From Dehalococcoidia bacterium (GTDB lineage: Bacteria; Chloroflexota; Dehalococcoidia; GIF9; AB-539-J10), in contig JAUWGN010000069.1 of assembly GCA_030606385.1 (NCBI GenBank), forward strand, positions 1-6,376: 6,376 nt of DNA, in the 5' to 3' direction. Positions 5,328 through 6,376 of the stretch are shown piece by piece; the stretch's first letter is position 1, and each line of letters starts with the position of its first letter. A model generated the notes under the pieces. That model did not search any database and was not told the DNA's origin. It worked only from the letters and a program-made list of their open reading frames with translations. The position numbers and the translations under genes were made by a program.

Positions 5328-6111
5328 TACTGCGAAAACAGAAATTTCAAAAAGATTCGCAGAAGTAGATACATCTGATTTTCCTGATTTCTATAGCTAC
5401 GAAAAACCTTTGGAAAGGGGTTTATGGATTTTATGGGTGGCAAAGGAGAAATTGAGAATAAAAAGACTAACAACTGAGGAGATAGCCTCGGTTATAAGAG
5501 ATGTTAAGGAGGTTAGCATCGAGGCAAAATCTATTACTAACTCCTTTAATAAATCAAGAAACAAAATACATACCTATCATGAGGGTGGACAAGTTTATTT
5601 CGAAATAATGAGACCCGGGAAAGATTATCTAATTTCCCAGACGAAGGAAGGCTCCACGCATGTAGTTTATTTTGAACCTGATAAACAATATACGAGTAAG
5701 AGACTTTTATCGAAGAATATTTTTGATAGCCTCAAAGGTGAATTAAGAATTGTTGATCCTTACTGTAGTGAAAGAACGTTAGATATTTTAAAGGACATCA
5801 AGAATGAACATGTTAAATTTCTAACAAGGGTGGATAATCTCAGGGAGAAGGAGAAGGGGCGATTTTCACGTGAAATTCAAGATTTCAAATTAGAAAAGCC
5901 AAATGTAAAGTTTAGGAATTACCCGAATGCGGATATTCACGATAGATACATAATTTCATCTGACTCTTTGGTTGTTTTAGGGCATAGCATCAAGGATTTG
6001 GGTTGCAAGGAATCCTTCGCTATAACCCTAAACAAAGACATGAATAAAAACATAGTTGAGGCAGTAATCGAGAGTTTCGATAGAAGATGGAAACGATCGA
6101 GTACACTGTAA
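5296..6111 (+). CDS. Winged-helix-like protein fused to a phospholipase-D-like domain (candidate effector)
   Basis: The 271-residue protein has two parts. Residues 39-116 resemble the winged-helix-like domain of the two genes before it (GLWILWVAKEK helix, LTTEEIASVI helix, SITNSFNKS helix, FEIMRPGKDYLI wing). Residues 120-266 look like a PLD-superfamily domain: LRIVDPYCSERTLDIL (150-165) as strand and helix, VKFLTR (173-178), VKFRNY (204-209), then H215-x-R217 in IHDRYII and G229-x-S231-x-K233-D234. Classical PLD enzymes use HxK with a downstream D and G/S/N; here arginine replaces lysine and only one such motif is present, so an active enzyme would need to dimerise, or the domain may be a binding module. 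Start ATG 5296 has GGAG with a 6-nt spacer and overlaps the upstream gene by 32 nt; ATG 5305 is the alternative. Nuclease or phosphodiesterase activity is inference. A/T content is notably high. Confidence 0.8.
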   Translation: MSKMILKRRNDTAKTEISKRFAEVDTSDFPDFYSYEKPLERGLWILWVAKEKLRIKRLTTEEIASVIRDVKEVSIEAKSITNSFNKSRNKIHTYHEGGQVYFEIMRPGKDYLISQTKEGSTHVVYFEPDKQYTSKRLLSKNIFDSLKGELRIVDPYCSERTLDILKDIKNEHVKFLTRVDNLREKEKGRFSREIQDFKLEKPNVKFRNYPNADIHDRYIISSDSLVVLGHSIKDLGCKESFAITLNKDMNKNIVEAVIESFDRRWKRSSTL

Positions 6112-6112
6112 C

Positions 6113-6146
6113 AAATCTTTCTAGCTAGAGCTAAAAGATAGATTTT
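6113..6146 (+). terminator. Possible terminator after the cassette
   Basis: AAATCT (6113-6118) can pair with AGATTT (6140-6145), and an inner TAGC/GCTA pair with a TAGA loop (6122-6134) extends it, with unpaired A residues on one side. T-rich DNA follows. It begins immediately after the stop of the last cassette gene. The stem is A/T-rich and bulged, so it is a weak candidate. Confidence 0.3.
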
Positions 6147-6180
6147 GGTTCTAGCAATTTTATTTTTACTAGATAATTAA

Positions 6181-6336
6181 ACGAAAAAGGCACAAAAAGA
6201 TAAGCTTGAGAGAACCCTTGATAGCTACTTTAAGGAAATCCATAAGATTTATGTGGCAGGTGATTTTAGGGAGGAGAGCTTTTGTTCCTCCTTAAAGGTG
6301 CTTGCTGAAAAGTGCTCGAAGTTTTTTCTGCTTTGA
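6181..6336 (+). pseudogene. Decayed N-terminal fragment resembling a type IIG/Eco57I-like adenine DNA methyltransferase
   Basis: An open stretch from 6181 to a TGA at 6334-6336 encodes about 51 residues, including LERTLDSYFKEIHKIYVAG and DFREESFCSSLKVLAEKC. This resembles the N-terminus of large restriction-modification methyltransferases, which begin with a helix, a Y-x-x-G-(D/N) turn and then an S-(F/Y)-x-x-x-LK-x-L helix; the comparison is from memory. The stretch begins after an in-frame TAA with ACG, not ATG, and has no ribosome site. A single T-to-C change would turn an original ATG into this ACG. After about 6320 another frame (+2) stays open to the window end, so a frameshift is also possible. 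If correct, this is a dead restriction-modification gene beside the cassette. Confidence 0.45.
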
Positions 6337-6376
6337 AAAGTAGCCAGGGCAATCCTTTTAACGATTGGGCTGCAAG

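Noticed and set aside
5324..5368. ATG at 5324 after AGGAG as the start of the last cassette gene
   Set aside because: It forms an ATGA overlap typical of coupling, but its frame closes after 14 codons and is not the frame of the 271-residue protein.

Overview
The window reads as bacterial DNA from a strict anaerobe. The left part carries a superoxide reductase and a rubrerythrin, the standard oxygen and peroxide defence pair of anaerobes, with bacterial Shine-Dalgarno sites throughout and near-consensus sigma70-type promoters. RtcB with archease plus a SagB-type nitroreductase would suit an anaerobic Chloroflexota (Dehalococcoidia-like) or deltaproteobacterial lineage. That assignment is an inference from gene style, not a demonstrated placement.

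Layout. Positions 1-817 (+): the 3' part of a superoxide reductase gene cut by the window edge, then a complete rubrerythrin, tightly coupled. Positions 901-3460 (-): a convergent operon read right to left as archease, rtcB and a SagB/nitroreductase-family flavoenzyme, with 9-nt and 4-nt gaps between genes. Archease is the activator of the RtcB RNA ligase. The flavoenzyme is an unexpected third member. Positions 3461-3830: a mostly non-coding, A/T-rich stretch with a strong hairpin, a promoter-like sequence overlapped by a perfect palindrome, and another inverted repeat.

Positions 3706-4095 hold a recent tandem duplication with a 194-bp period and 5 differences. Each copy carries a promoter, a ribosome binding site and the first 23 codons of the next gene. 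Copy 1 is therefore a truncated 32-codon reading frame, and copy 2 drives the intact gene. The two copies differ at one -35 base: copy 2 has a perfect TTGACA-17-TATAAT, copy 1 has TTGATA.

Positions 4025-6111 (+): a compact four-gene operon of unfamiliar small proteins. By eye all four contain a winged-helix-like domain; the second and third also share an ISxxEF motif and a W-x-LT-x-TG wing motif, and the third has a coiled coil. The fourth joins such a domain to a phospholipase-D-like C-terminal domain (HxR...GxSxKD). This is the best candidate here for an undescribed system; DNA binding plus a PLD-type effector fits a defence or regulatory module, but no function is shown by the sequence. 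Positions 6112-6376: a possible terminator, then the decayed start of what looks like a type IIG/Eco57I-like adenine DNA methyltransferase (no usable start codon, early stop), which hints that the right flank is a defence or accessory region.

The left half looks like ordinary chromosomal backbone. From about 3545 onward composition, repeats and gene content look accessory, with a visible shift to higher A+T, strongest in the last two genes of the cassette.
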